64,000 nt of DNA from the NCBI GenBank assembly GCA_020634115.1, contig JACKCH010000010.1, positions 310,001 through 374,000 on the forward strand. Direction: 5' to 3'. The position numbers and the translations under genes were made by a program. The notes under the pieces were generated by a model. It had not been told where the DNA came from. It saw nothing but the letters and a program-made list of their open reading frames with translations, and ran no database searches. The stretch comes from Anaerolineaceae bacterium (GTDB lineage Bacteria; Chloroflexota; Anaerolineae; Aggregatilineales; Phototrophicaceae). Of the stretch, positions 8,104 to 16,653 are shown piece after piece. The first letter of the stretch is position 1. The number at the start of each line of letters is the position of its first letter.

Positions 8104-9063
8104 CTACGTTTTCGAGGCTTCTTCAAGAATGGCGGCGGCGGTGATGGAGTCGGTTGCCAGCGCATTGACATAACCGCCGCGCAGCACCCCCAGAATCGAG
8201 AGGCGCTTGGGCAGGCCACAGGCCACCGCCACCACATGCGGGATGCGCTTGAGGTCTTCCATATCCATCGCAATCACCCGGTTATTGATGTCAAAGTCAA
8301 AACTGCCATCAATAGCAAAATGTTTGCCAGAGGTTTCGCCAATCGCTCCCTGTTCGCGCAGATTGTCCAACTGCTCTCTGGTCAGATGCCCGGAACGCAG
8401 AAAACTGGACGCTTCGGGTTCTGTTGTCCCGATTCCCACCAGCGCGACCTGAGCCGTCCGCGCCCGGTCGAGGACATCGGCAATGGTTGGCTGATCCAGC
8501 AACGCATCGCGGGTGGTGCTGCTATCCACAAAAAGTGGGGCGTGCAGGTAGTAGTAGCCGCCTCCCAGTTTGTCCGCCAGACGGCGTGCTAGTTCCGGCC
8601 CGTCTATCTCAGAAACCACCGTGCCGAAGCTGCCAATCATCTGCACCACGTCAATGTGCAATTCCGGTTTGTGCGACATGGCATTCACGGCAGAAGCCAC
8701 ACCTGTTCCCCACGAAATCGCCAACAGGGTGTCTTTTCGGAGGATTTCTTCCAGATACCAGGCCGCTAACTGACCGACGGCTGCTAACCGTTCGGTATAG
8801 TCGCTTTCGCGGTCATCAACAATCATCGCCTGGTCGAGGCCGAAGCGTCGTTTGAACTCCTGCTCCATCTCCGGCGCGGTGGGAATGCGGCGATGGATAC
8901 GGATTTCCACCAGTCCTTTTTGCTTGGCTTCCTTCAGCAGGCGCGATACATTTGACCGGGAAGTTTTCACTTTTCGAGCGATCTCTTCCTGGGAATAGTC
9001 ATACTCATAATAGAGGGACGCCACTCGCGTGAGCAGGTCCTCCCGGTTATCCGCTTGAGCCAT
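8104..9063 (-). CDS. SorC-family sugar-responsive transcriptional regulator
   Basis: The 319-residue protein has an N-terminal helix-turn-helix (YSQEEIARKVKTSRSNVSRLLKEA, about 23-48) followed by a sugar-binding effector domain related to phosphosugar isomerases (TLLAISWGTGVASAVNAM, VALVGIGTTEP, CGLPKRLSILGVLRGGYVNAL). SorC proteins usually repress or activate sugar and polyol operons in response to a phosphorylated sugar. It is the last gene of the transporter-kinase cluster on the same strand, 117 bases after the kinase gene start direction, so it very likely controls the operators at 14442-14476. The phosphorylated product of the neighbouring FGGY kinase is the natural candidate ligand (inference). 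Confidence 0.93.
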   Translation of the reverse strand: MAQADNREDLLTRVASLYYEYDYSQEEIARKVKTSRSNVSRLLKEAKQKGLVEIRIHRRIPTAPEMEQEFKRRFGLDQAMIVDDRESDYTERLAAVGQLAAWYLEEILRKDTLLAISWGTGVASAVNAMSHKPELHIDVVQMIGSFGTVVSEIDGPELARRLADKLGGGYYYLHAPLFVDSSTTRDALLDQPTIADVLDRARTAQVALVGIGTTEPEASSFLRSGHLTREQLDNLREQGAIGETSGKHFAIDGSFDFDINNRVIAMDMEDLKRIPHVVAVACGLPKRLSILGVLRGGYVNALATDSITAAAILEEASKT

Positions 9064-9180
9064 AATCTCTATTCGCTGTTGTTAGGCAAACACGCAGGCT
9101 ATACGTGACACGTGCTTGCATCACCCGATTACCGCACGCGGGCAAGCTGTTGTGACCGCTTTTTCCCCGTGCGCTCCCCA

Positions 9181-10716
9181 TCAGGTATCATACGTCAGCC
9201 GAGTCAGGTGGTCAATGGAACGCTGCAACGCCGGGAAAATGTCACAATAGACCTCACGGAACAGGCGATCATACACGGCGTGCGTCTTGCCATCTGGCTC
9301 GAAACTGCGTTCGGTGCTGGTCATGGCGTTAGCGGCTTCCGGCACACTGCCATACCAACCGGCGGCATACGCCGCTAGGATGCCCGCGCCGAGGTTAGTC
9401 GCCTCGGTGGTGCTGGCGCGTGTGACCTTCTTTCCATTAATATCCGCGACGATCTGGCACCATAGGGTACTGCGAGAACCACCGCCCATCAGGATAAACT
9501 CGTTGATGGGTTGTCCGGTAGCCTTTTCAACGCCTTCCATTGTCAGGCGGTGTTCGTAAGCGATGCCTTCCAGGATCGCCCGGTAGAAATGTTCGCGGCG
9601 GTGCGCCCCCGTCCAGCCAATCGTAATGCCGGTGGCTGCCGGGTCCCAGTAGGGCGGCATGACCGTATTCCAGTACGGCACAAGCATCAGCCCCAGCGAA
9701 CCGGGCGGGAGTTTGGCGGCAGCGATTTCCAGCACTTCCTCAGCGGAAAGCGGCAGACTCAGCCCGCGCATATCCGGCCCGAAATTATCCACAAACCAAC
9801 TGACGGTAAATGTCCCGCCGCCCAACACCTCTTCCGGGACAAACGCCCCGGCAATCGGTGAACACAGAGTACGGAACGCTTTACTCGCCACGTATTCATC
9901 GCTGTGCGCACCGGAAACCATTGCCGTCCCCAGGTTGAGGTAGGCGCGTCCCGGTCCGGTGATATTCGCACCCAGCCCGGCGCTCTGCCCATCCCCCGCT
10001 CCGGCGACAATCGGCGTCCCGGCGACGAGGTGCGTGGCCTGGCTGGCAGCCTCGGTGACTTCCCCGATGATTGTTCCCGGTGGCGCAATCTCCACGAACT
10101 GCTCTGGATTGAGACCGACCTGCTGCATCAATTCGGTTGACCAGGTGCCACTGCGCATGTCGAGCAATCCCATCGGGTCAGCCGACGGCGTACTGGTGAT
10201 CCAGTTGCCGGTCAGGTGATAGACCAGGTAGGCATGAACATCCATAAACTTATAGGTACGCTGGATGACTTCCGGCTCGTGCTGCTGCAACCACATCAGC
10301 TTGGGCAGGGATTGCTTGGTAGACGGCCCTTTGCCGGTCAAATCCTGGATTTTGTCGCTGCCGATCTCTCGGTCAAGCTGTTCGATCTGCAACCGGGAGC
10401 GGTCATCCAGCCAGAGAATACCGTTACGGATAGGACGACAGTTTTCATCTACCGGGACAAACGACTCGCGCTGGTGCGTGATGCACAAAGCCGCGATTCG
10501 CTGCGCTCCCACCTGGGCGACAACGTCCTGAATCGAGGCGCAAAAGGCTTTCCACCAGTCATTCGCGCTCTGTTCGTACCAATTGGGTGAAGGGGAAATT
10601 AAGTCAAACGTGGCCCGCCCCTGGGCAATGATTTTGCCATGTTTATCCCAGGCAATCGCTTTACAGGCGGTGGTGCTGCTGTCTACACCGATGACGAGGT
10701 CTTTTGAAGTACTCAC
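9181..10716 (-). CDS. FGGY-family carbohydrate kinase (xylulokinase-like)
   Basis: A 511-residue sugar kinase of the FGGY family. The N terminus carries the ATPase-fold phosphate loop (VIGVDSSTTACKAIAWD, about 8-24). The segment ALCITHQRESFVPVDENCRPIRNGILWLDDRS matches the substrate-side Q-R-E and W-D residues of the family, and GAGDGQSAGLGANI (about 243) is the second signature. The gene lies 102 bases downstream of the binding-protein gene of the same cluster, with a stem-loop between them. It should phosphorylate the imported sugar or sugar alcohol. Substrate (xylulose, glycerol, ribulose, a polyol) cannot be fixed from sequence alone. Confidence 0.9.
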   Translation of the reverse strand: MSTSKDLVIGVDSSTTACKAIAWDKHGKIIAQGRATFDLISPSPNWYEQSANDWWKAFCASIQDVVAQVGAQRIAALCITHQRESFVPVDENCRPIRNGILWLDDRSRLQIEQLDREIGSDKIQDLTGKGPSTKQSLPKLMWLQQHEPEVIQRTYKFMDVHAYLVYHLTGNWITSTPSADPMGLLDMRSGTWSTELMQQVGLNPEQFVEIAPPGTIIGEVTEAASQATHLVAGTPIVAGAGDGQSAGLGANITGPGRAYLNLGTAMVSGAHSDEYVASKAFRTLCSPIAGAFVPEEVLGGGTFTVSWFVDNFGPDMRGLSLPLSAEEVLEIAAAKLPPGSLGLMLVPYWNTVMPPYWDPAATGITIGWTGAHRREHFYRAILEGIAYEHRLTMEGVEKATGQPINEFILMGGGSRSTLWCQIVADINGKKVTRASTTEATNLGAGILAAYAAGWYGSVPEAANAMTSTERSFEPDGKTHAVYDRLFREVYCDIFPALQRSIDHLTRLTYDT

Positions 10717-10775
10717 AATGCAACAACCTCTTTTGTAGTAAGATATTTAAGGTTCTTCGTAATAATTTGCAACTG

Positions 10776-10803
10776 GATAAGGGGCGCCGCAGCGCCCCTT
10801 ATC
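10776..10803 (-). terminator. Intercistronic stem-loop after the binding-protein gene
   Basis: GATAAGGGGCGC and GCGCCCCTTATC form a perfect 12-base stem with a CGCA loop, 15 bases after the binding-protein stop and before the kinase. No T-run follows. Such elements commonly stabilise the binding-protein message or partly stop transcription so that the kinase is made in smaller amounts. Confidence 0.6.
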
Positions 10804-10817
10804 ACTGTACTGTTCAA

Positions 10818-12353
10818 TTATTCTTCGTTGATGGCGTCGTTGATGTACTGGTTGATGTTGTCCAGCGCCGACTTGATGTCCGTCGCGCCGGTGGTCATCA
10901 GACCGAGTTCGGTCGGGATCGGGCCGCCCGTGCCGGAAGCTGATGCCCAGCCGGGGAAGTGGGGTTCAGTACCCATACGAGTCTGAATCACCTTCAGGGC
11001 TGCCGGGAAGTGCCGGGTCGTACCAGCCGTCACCATCGCTTTGGCCTTCACCACGTCCGATTCGAACGCGCTCAGGCGGATTGGTGTATTGCTGGAGGTC
11101 GCCGCAGCGATCTGTACCGGTGAGCTAGTCGCGTATTGCAGGAACATCCAGGCGGCGTCCGAGACTTCGCTGTATTTCGACAGCGCCATGCAGCTACCAC
11201 CCTGATGGCCGATGGCCGGGGTTTCGTCGAAACCGCATTCGTCTTTGGAGCGCTTTGAGGCTTCCATCGGCAGGTCAGCGGTTTCCCACAGACCAACGGT
11301 CTTGGAGGTATCCGGGTTGTCTGTGCCGGGGAAGAATTCTGACCAGGAAATCACGTTCGCGCCCAGGCCTTGCACCATCGCATCACCCTGACCACCCCAA
11401 TCCCAGGTGGTGGAGCCAGACGGATTGTACTTGGCGAGTTCCATCATATAGGCCGCGCCTGCCAGGCCTTGTTCGTCGTTGATCGTCGCCACGCCATCGG
11501 CGTTGGTGTGTGAACCACCATGTGACCACAGCCAGGCCGTCCAATCGCATTGCAGCGCATAGTGGCCGGACTTCCACTGGCCGATGTAGCCGCGAATGTC
11601 GGAGCCGTCTTCATTCTTCAGGCCGGCTTCGTCAATCGTCTTGACTGCATTCAGGAATTCTTCCATATTGGTGGCCGGTGACAGGCCGAGTTGGTCGTAC
11701 ACGTCTTTGCGATACATATAGATGAAGATCGGGATGTCGAAGGGCAGACCCACCAGACGCCCCTGATAGGACGCCAGCGCCGGGAGCAGTTCGGGAACAA
11801 AGTCTTCGAACATGAAGTCCGGCATGTTGAGGTCGCTGCCGTCGGCCAGACGCTCTGACGGGTCAACCGTGTCATTCACGAAGCGACCAACCCAAGCCTG
11901 GTCGAGGTAGTAGATGTCGTTGGAAGCGGATTCAGTGGCGGTGTCCTGGGTGATCTTGCTCAACACTTGATCGAGCGGGGTCTGTTCCCAGATGACCTGA
12001 ATACCGGTCAGATTCTGGAAGCTGTTGGGATCATCCGGGTTGGTTGCCAGGTCGCTGATGATCTGGCTGGGGGCGGTGGATTCCGAGGCGATACGCACGG
12101 TCTGTCCGGCGAAACGGCCACCGACTTCCTTCAGCCATGCAATCTGCTCGTCGCTGAAATTCACGCCGGCGCCACCCTGACGAAGCGGTGCGGCCATCCG
12201 CGGAAATTCCATTCGCATCAACCCGGCGGCGCTCATACCAAAGCCAGCGGCTGCGGCCCGCTGTAGAAATTCGCGGCGGCTAATCTTCCCCTTGCGGAGT
12301 TTTTCGCCCTGCTGTGCTACATAGAGACGTTGTTTGCGATCTTTTTCGTTCAT
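10818..12353 (-). CDS. ABC transporter sugar-binding protein with Tat-like signal
   Basis: A 511-residue extracellular solute-binding protein of the large carbohydrate (CUT1-like) class. After a charged leader comes SRREFLQRAAAAGFGMSAAG (25-44), a twin-arginine-like signal with a short hydrophobic core, so export may go through Tat. The mature part has the usual features (VIWEQTPLDQVLSKITQDTA, RLVGLPFDIPIFIYMYRKDV, AAWMFLQYATSSP). ATG at 12353 has AAGGGG eight bases upstream; a longer in-frame extension to 12404 lacks such a site and would bury the signal. It is followed by the kinase gene and preceded by both permease genes, giving a complete import module except for the ATPase. Confidence 0.92.
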   Translation of the reverse strand: MNEKDRKQRLYVAQQGEKLRKGKISRREFLQRAAAAGFGMSAAGLMRMEFPRMAAPLRQGGAGVNFSDEQIAWLKEVGGRFAGQTVRIASESTAPSQIISDLATNPDDPNSFQNLTGIQVIWEQTPLDQVLSKITQDTATESASNDIYYLDQAWVGRFVNDTVDPSERLADGSDLNMPDFMFEDFVPELLPALASYQGRLVGLPFDIPIFIYMYRKDVYDQLGLSPATNMEEFLNAVKTIDEAGLKNEDGSDIRGYIGQWKSGHYALQCDWTAWLWSHGGSHTNADGVATINDEQGLAGAAYMMELAKYNPSGSTTWDWGGQGDAMVQGLGANVISWSEFFPGTDNPDTSKTVGLWETADLPMEASKRSKDECGFDETPAIGHQGGSCMALSKYSEVSDAAWMFLQYATSSPVQIAAATSSNTPIRLSAFESDVVKAKAMVTAGTTRHFPAALKVIQTRMGTEPHFPGWASASGTGGPIPTELGLMTTGATDIKSALDNINQYINDAINEE

Positions 12354-12446
12354 TTCGTACCCCTTAATAAACAATCCAAACACTAATTGATGCGAATGAG
12401 ACACTTCATCGGCTCGGAAGAGCCGTTAGAAGCCACAAGTGGCGGT

Positions 12447-13418
12447 TTATCCACGCACCGCGCCCATCGTCAGGCCGCGAATGAGGTAGCGTTGGACAAA
12501 CAGAATCAGGAAAAAGACGGGTACCATCGCCGCCGTTCCCGCAGCAGCCATGAAACCCCACTCCGTCGGTCCGGACGAGGCATCGTAGGTCATCATCGTG
12601 ACCGGTACGGTACGCATTTCCGGGATGCGCGTCAGGTAGAGCGCGAAGATAAACTCATTCCAGGAGAAAATGAAGGAAAGTACCGCTGCTGCCGCGACAC
12701 CCGGCGCAACATAGCGGACAACGACCCGCGCAAAAGCGCCAAACCGGGTGCAGCCGTCCACCATCGCGGCTTCATCCAGGTCACGCGGCACATCGTCAAA
12801 GAAACTCTTGAGCAGCAGAATCGCCAGCGGGAGGTTAATCACCACATGCGCGAGGATTAACCCTTCCCGCGTATCTCGTAAGCCGAGTTGCCCATAGATC
12901 AGGTACAACGGCAGCACGACTGCGACGGGTGGCATAAAGCGGGTAGAGAGGATGAAGAAGACCAGACTCTGCTTCCCTCGCGGTTCAAACCGCGAGAGCG
13001 CATAGGCCGTGAAGGTCGCCACCATAATCACCACTGCCGTACTACTGATGCCCAGGAACAGACTGTTGACAATTCGGGGGCGGATGTCATAGCCGGATGT
13101 CCCTGCGCCGCCGACCCCGGCGTTCGCCCCGGCCTGCTCCAGGATGACATCGCGGTAGGTGCGATCCCCCATCACCACCGACCACCAGGCATCGGTTGTC
13201 GTGATAATGTCGAGACGGGGCGGGATGACGAAAGTATCTTTATACGGCACAATAGACAATCGTGCCCAATAGTAGATGGGGAAAAAGAATACGAAGACGA
13301 TACACGCAGCGACAACCGTGAGTACCAATTTGCCGACTATACGATTGCGCCGCTGCCGCCGTAAAATCTGGTTTCTTTCTTCTTGTGAGGTTCGTCCGTA
13401 AATCTGTGTTGCTGCCAT
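12447..13418 (-). CDS. Carbohydrate ABC transporter permease (MalG-like)
   Basis: A 323-residue membrane permease with about six transmembrane segments. The ATPase-contacting EAA loop reads DEAAMVDGCTRFGAFARVVV and the C terminus IRGLTMGAVRG is typical of MalG-type subunits. A periplasmic loop rich in Asp/Arg (about 75-120) follows the first membrane helix. The ATG at 13418 has GGGAGG five bases upstream. The gene starts 12 bases after the MalF-like gene, so the pair is co-translated. It should form the channel with the MalF-like subunit and take sugar from the Tat-exported binding protein. No ATPase gene is present in the cluster. Confidence 0.93.
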   Translation of the reverse strand: MAATQIYGRTSQEERNQILRRQRRNRIVGKLVLTVVAACIVFVFFFPIYYWARLSIVPYKDTFVIPPRLDIITTTDAWWSVVMGDRTYRDVILEQAGANAGVGGAGTSGYDIRPRIVNSLFLGISSTAVVIMVATFTAYALSRFEPRGKQSLVFFILSTRFMPPVAVVLPLYLIYGQLGLRDTREGLILAHVVINLPLAILLLKSFFDDVPRDLDEAAMVDGCTRFGAFARVVVRYVAPGVAAAAVLSFIFSWNEFIFALYLTRIPEMRTVPVTMMTYDASSGPTEWGFMAAAGTAAMVPVFFLILFVQRYLIRGLTMGAVRG

Positions 13419-13429
13419 CGCTGCCTCCC

Positions 13430-14371
13430 TTACCACCGCACTCGGAAAATTCTTTGATAGAGGAAGGCCGATACCCAGCCCATCGCCATGACGAAGACGC
13501 CAATCGCCGCGCCATAGCCCCACTTAATCAATTGGAAGGTGTTCACGTAGCTATAGAAACTGATGGTTTCCGTGTGTCCGCCAGGGCCGCCGGAGGTCAT
13601 AATGGCGATATAGTCAAATATTTTGTAGAGATCTACCAACCGGAACAGTACCGCGATGGTGATGACGCTGAACAGCAGCGGGATTTTGATGCGGGTCAGG
13701 CGCTGCCAGTAGTTGGCACCATCCACCTGCGAGGCTTCGATGATGTCTTCGGGGACACCCTTCAGCCCGGCCAGGATAATGAGCACGAAAAACGGCGTCC
13801 ATTGCCAGATGTCCACAATCAGGACGCCCCATAGCGCAAATTTCCCGGTACCGCCGAGTAACGGCTCCTCCTTTACGAGCAACCCCAGGCTGTAGAAGAT
13901 CCAGGAGATCACGCCAAACTCGGAGTGTTCCAGCAGGCGAAACATCAGGCCGCCCACAGCGGGCGCAGTCACCATTGGCAGGATCAACAAGGTCTGCATG
14001 ACGCCGCTGCCCCAGGGCTTGGCGTCCATAATCAGGGCGATCACCAGCCCCAGCAGCATCTCAATAATCAGCGCCAGGAACGTGTATTGCAGCGTGACAC
14101 CGAGCGCATTTCCCATACGCGCGTCGGTGAAAAACAGCTTTTCCCAGTTTTCCAGCCCTTTCGGGATGAATAATTTCTGGCGGGTACTCCACTCTTGCAG
14201 ACTGATAGCGATGTTGTAGAACAGCGGGAAAATACTGTAGAGGAAGAGCATGACAATTGCGGGGGAAAGCCATACCCAGGGGTTGTCGGAAGAAAGCCAG
14301 CGGCGAATGCGGGATTCTGGCACACCATTTACCTGGGTGGATTTAGAAGAAACACTTTGGGCTTGGGCCAT
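13430..14371 (-). CDS. Carbohydrate ABC transporter permease (MalF-like)
   Basis: A 313-residue permease with six predicted membrane segments and the EAA loop IIEASQVDGANYWQRLTRIK, the standard contact to the ATPase in CUT1 sugar importers. The N terminus (MAQAQSVSSKSTQ) is cytoplasmic. ATG at 14371 has GGGAGAC upstream; an extension to 14446 would run into the operator region and is rejected. This is the first gene of the uptake operon (permease, permease, binding protein, kinase, SorC regulator), transcribed leftwards from the promoter at 14428-14456. Confidence 0.93.
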   Translation of the reverse strand: MAQAQSVSSKSTQVNGVPESRIRRWLSSDNPWVWLSPAIVMLFLYSIFPLFYNIAISLQEWSTRQKLFIPKGLENWEKLFFTDARMGNALGVTLQYTFLALIIEMLLGLVIALIMDAKPWGSGVMQTLLILPMVTAPAVGGLMFRLLEHSEFGVISWIFYSLGLLVKEEPLLGGTGKFALWGVLIVDIWQWTPFFVLIILAGLKGVPEDIIEASQVDGANYWQRLTRIKIPLLFSVITIAVLFRLVDLYKIFDYIAIMTSGGPGGHTETISFYSYVNTFQLIKWGYGAAIGVFVMAMGWVSAFLYQRIFRVRW

Positions 14372-14427
14372 AAACAGTCTCCCAACGGGCAAGAAGAAAC
14401 CATTCTCAAGAAAAAGTGGGCAGTCCC

Positions 14428-14476
14428 ACCATAAGCAATAATTCACATACGTGCAAAGCGTTCACTTATGTGCAAA
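14428..14476 (-). promoter_or_regulatory. SorC-type tandem operator and promoter of the sugar operon
   Basis: Two near-identical 16-base boxes, TTCACATACGTGCAAA (14442-14457) and TTCACTTATGTGCAAA (14461-14476), lie 19 bases apart, on the same face of the helix give or take. Each is an imperfect palindrome (TT-CAC...GTG-AA). On the reverse strand TTGCAC (14451-14456) and TATGGT (14428-14433) are 17 bases apart and make a plausible promoter overlapping the first box. The SorC regulator of the same cluster is the expected ligand. Confidence 0.7.
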
Positions 14477-14541
14477 ATTTACTTCGTTTTGAGCCGGATG
14501 TCAAGTTGACTAGAAAATTACTAAGGAATCTCTTAAAAGTT

Positions 14542-14562
14542 GTCAGCTCTCAGCGATCAGCC
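14542..14562. repeat. TCAGC-type short repeat
   Basis: The stretch contains GTCAGCTCTCAGC followed by GATCAGC, three near-copies of a TCAGC word. The same word family fills the intergenic region near 35410-35452. It is non-coding and of unknown role. Confidence 0.4.
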
Positions 14563-14638
14563 TTCAAAAAAAGCATGTCAGGATGGGTCGGGCGTATTAA
14601 AATGCTGATGGAAACAGTAGAATGGACGGGTTGAGAAA

Positions 14639-15304
14639 ATGAGCGTATGGAATAATCGAATGGATGGATTCAAATACACACATATCATTTGGGACTGGAA
14701 CGGGACACTGTTTGATGATGCCTGGCTGTGCATCGAGGTTATGAATGAGCAGTTGGCGCAGCGAGGGCTGGAACAACTCACGCCAGAAAGTTATGAAGCC
14801 GTGTTTGACTTCCCGGTAATTGACTATTACCGCAAACTCGGTTTTGACTTTGAACATGAGCCGTTCGAGGCGGTTAGTCACGCTTTTATCGCTGGGTACA
14901 AAGGTCGCATGGCGGAATGTCGGTTGCGTGATCGTGCGCATCTGGCGCTTTCCGCCGCAAAGCCGTTGGGCGTCACCCAATCAATCCTTTCGGCGATGGA
15001 ACATCACATGCTCAGAGGTCTGGTGAAGGACTTCGGTCTGGACGACTATTTTACGGATGTGATCGGCATTGACGACCACCATGCTGCCGGGAAGGTGGAA
15101 ACCGCGAAGCGCTGGATGTCCCGGCGGCGGCTTAAGCCGGAAACCGTGCTTTTTGTGGGCGACACACTGCATGATGCCGAAGTTGCCCAGACTCTTGGTG
15201 TGGACTGCTGCTTGGTCTACAGCGGCCATCACTCCTGCGAGCGATTAGACACGACTGGTAGACGGCGGCTGGATTCGCTGATTGATGTCTATGACTTTGA
15301 ATAG
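14639..15304 (+). CDS. HAD-superfamily hydrolase, phosphoglycolate phosphatase-like
   Basis: A 221-residue haloacid-dehalogenase-fold phosphatase. Motif I is DWNGTLFDD (nucleophile Asp in IIWDWNGTL), an alpha-helical cap domain follows, motif II is the LSAAKPLGV region, and motif III/IV is VLFVGDTLHDAEVAQTLGVD with the metal-binding GD. It is related to Gph-type phosphatases that clear small phosphorylated metabolites. The DWNGT variant (instead of DxDGT) is seen in a subset of HAD proteins. It is divergent from the sugar operon. The start is uncertain: ATG at 14639 has only a weak site and ATG at 14660 is an alternative. Confidence 0.85.
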   Translation: MSVWNNRMDGFKYTHIIWDWNGTLFDDAWLCIEVMNEQLAQRGLEQLTPESYEAVFDFPVIDYYRKLGFDFEHEPFEAVSHAFIAGYKGRMAECRLRDRAHLALSAAKPLGVTQSILSAMEHHMLRGLVKDFGLDDYFTDVIGIDDHHAAGKVETAKRWMSRRRLKPETVLFVGDTLHDAEVAQTLGVDCCLVYSGHHSCERLDTTGRRRLDSLIDVYDFE

Positions 15305-15324
15305 GTAGTAAACCGAGTCTGATA

Positions 15325-15379
15325 ATGCCTTCTCGCAGTCTCCCAAAGGATATTTGATATATCCTAGGCGGGAAGGCAT
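15325..15379 (+). terminator. Long stem-loop after the HAD gene
   Basis: ATGCCTTCTCGC (15325-15336) pairs with GCGGGAAGGCAT (15368-15379) in 11 of 12 positions plus a G-T pair. Inside it AGGATAT (15347-15353) pairs with ATATCCT (15359-15365). It sits 20 bases after the HAD stop without a T-run, so it may be a terminator, or a small palindromic repeat. Confidence 0.45.
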
Positions 15380-15509
15380 ACCCTGTCCAAACCCCAAGCG
15401 AATCATGCTCCCGGATTGAAACGTGAATTTCATAGTTCCTTATGTTGTATTCTGCAAATATGGTTTATATTAGGTTTGTCAACAAATAAATTTCGTAATG
15501 GAGTGTGGC

Positions 15510-15794
15510 ATGGCTGAAACAATTCGTGATTTTGCCCCCTACTTTCGCAACGGACTGTTGTTTTTGCCGCCGCGAACAGTAGATATGCTAGTCACAGTGG
15601 GTCTGGACGATGCGGTTGGTCGGGCTGCGCTGAATGGTCTGGCGCTGGACGACCAGAAACCTGAAATTACTCAGATTAACCGAGCGATGGAATATCTGCT
15701 GAGTGAGATGGAAGAGGATACCCAGGCCTTCGAGGCACTGAGTTCAAGTGACACCCAGTTTATGCTGACCGGCAAACCGGGTGCGGGCGTCTGA
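15510..15794 (+). CDS. Small hypothetical protein
   Basis: A 94-residue soluble acidic protein that I do not recognise. It reads MAETIRDFAPYFRNG at the start, then a helical core (VDMLVTVGLDDAVGRAALNGLAL) and an acidic helix (YLLSEMEEDTQAFEALSSSD). The ATG at 15510 has GGAG seven bases upstream, favouring it over ATG 15498. GC-rich third positions support coding. It stands alone between the HAD gene and the convergent recO. Confidence 0.65.
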   Translation: MAETIRDFAPYFRNGLLFLPPRTVDMLVTVGLDDAVGRAALNGLALDDQKPEITQINRAMEYLLSEMEEDTQAFEALSSSDTQFMLTGKPGAGV

Positions 15795-15885
15795 TTACCT
15801 TATCCTGTACCCAGGTAAATCACCGTGCCCGGCTGAAACCGCCCCCTCTGGTTGGTTTCTCTAAGTGTAAGTTCTGCCTGTTCCC

Positions 15886-16650
15886 TTACTGGCGGCGAAT
15901 ACGGCGGATAAAATCCACACTTTGAAGTTTGCGTTCCAGTAAATACGTGAGATAACCAAGCATCAGACGCTCGGTTTCGTCGTGTAGTTCCGGGGTGACG
16001 GTGAGTGATTGAACGTGGCTGTAGGGGCTGCGCTGCATGTGGCGCAGGAACTTGAGGGTAAGCATTGTCACCGGGGTCAGTCCGGCATTGATCTGGGCGG
16101 CGGTGGGTGATACGACTCCCCCCAGCGCATAGCTGAAAAACTGATCTTCCGCCTGGATGGGTTCCTGGCTGATGGCGCAGATATTGAGTTCAGGCCGGAA
16201 TCCCACCATGTCAAGCAGCCGTATTTCGTAGTAACGCACGGCGCGGCGCGGGTCGCTATCGGTACAAAGACGGTTGAGCGTATCGTCCAGCAGTTGGAAC
16301 AGACCAGGAAAATCATCATCATCCGCCCCGGTAAAACGATCCAGGAGTTCCGCCACATAGCTGGCATACGCCCCCCGGCTCAGGTCTTCCCGCAGTTCCA
16401 GGTAGGGTTTCCCCATTTCCGCCTGGGTCACGATGTCCAGGTCGCGCCCCCGCTGGATGAGCATATCTACCTGCGTGAACAATTCAACATGGCCGGATTT
16501 ATGGCTGGTTGGTTTACGTGCGCCTTTGGCGATGACTGAAAGTTTGCCGTGTTCCGGCGTAAGAATCGTCAACAGGCGATCCGCCTCGCCAAAATCGCGG
16601 CGTTTGAGGATAATCGCCTGTGTCCGAAACGTGCGTTCCTGGCGGGGCAT
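15886..16650 (-). CDS. recO: DNA repair protein RecO
   Basis: A 254-residue RecO. The N-terminal OB fold is visible in FRTQAIILKRRDFGEADRLL and LTILTPEHGKLSVIAKGARK, followed by the helical domain (GAYASYVAELLDRFTGAD). RecO anneals strands and loads RecA on SSB-coated DNA with RecR and RecF. The usual zinc finger of RecO is not evident here: in the C-terminal half only one Cys (NICAISQEP) is seen where four would be expected. It follows cdd by three bases on the same strand, so recO and cdd are one operon. Confidence 0.92.
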   Translation of the reverse strand: MPRQERTFRTQAIILKRRDFGEADRLLTILTPEHGKLSVIAKGARKPTSHKSGHVELFTQVDMLIQRGRDLDIVTQAEMGKPYLELREDLSRGAYASYVAELLDRFTGADDDDFPGLFQLLDDTLNRLCTDSDPRRAVRYYEIRLLDMVGFRPELNICAISQEPIQAEDQFFSYALGGVVSPTAAQINAGLTPVTMLTLKFLRHMQRSPYSHVQSLTVTPELHDETERLMLGYLTYLLERKLQSVDFIRRIRRQ

Positions 16651-16653
16651 GGC

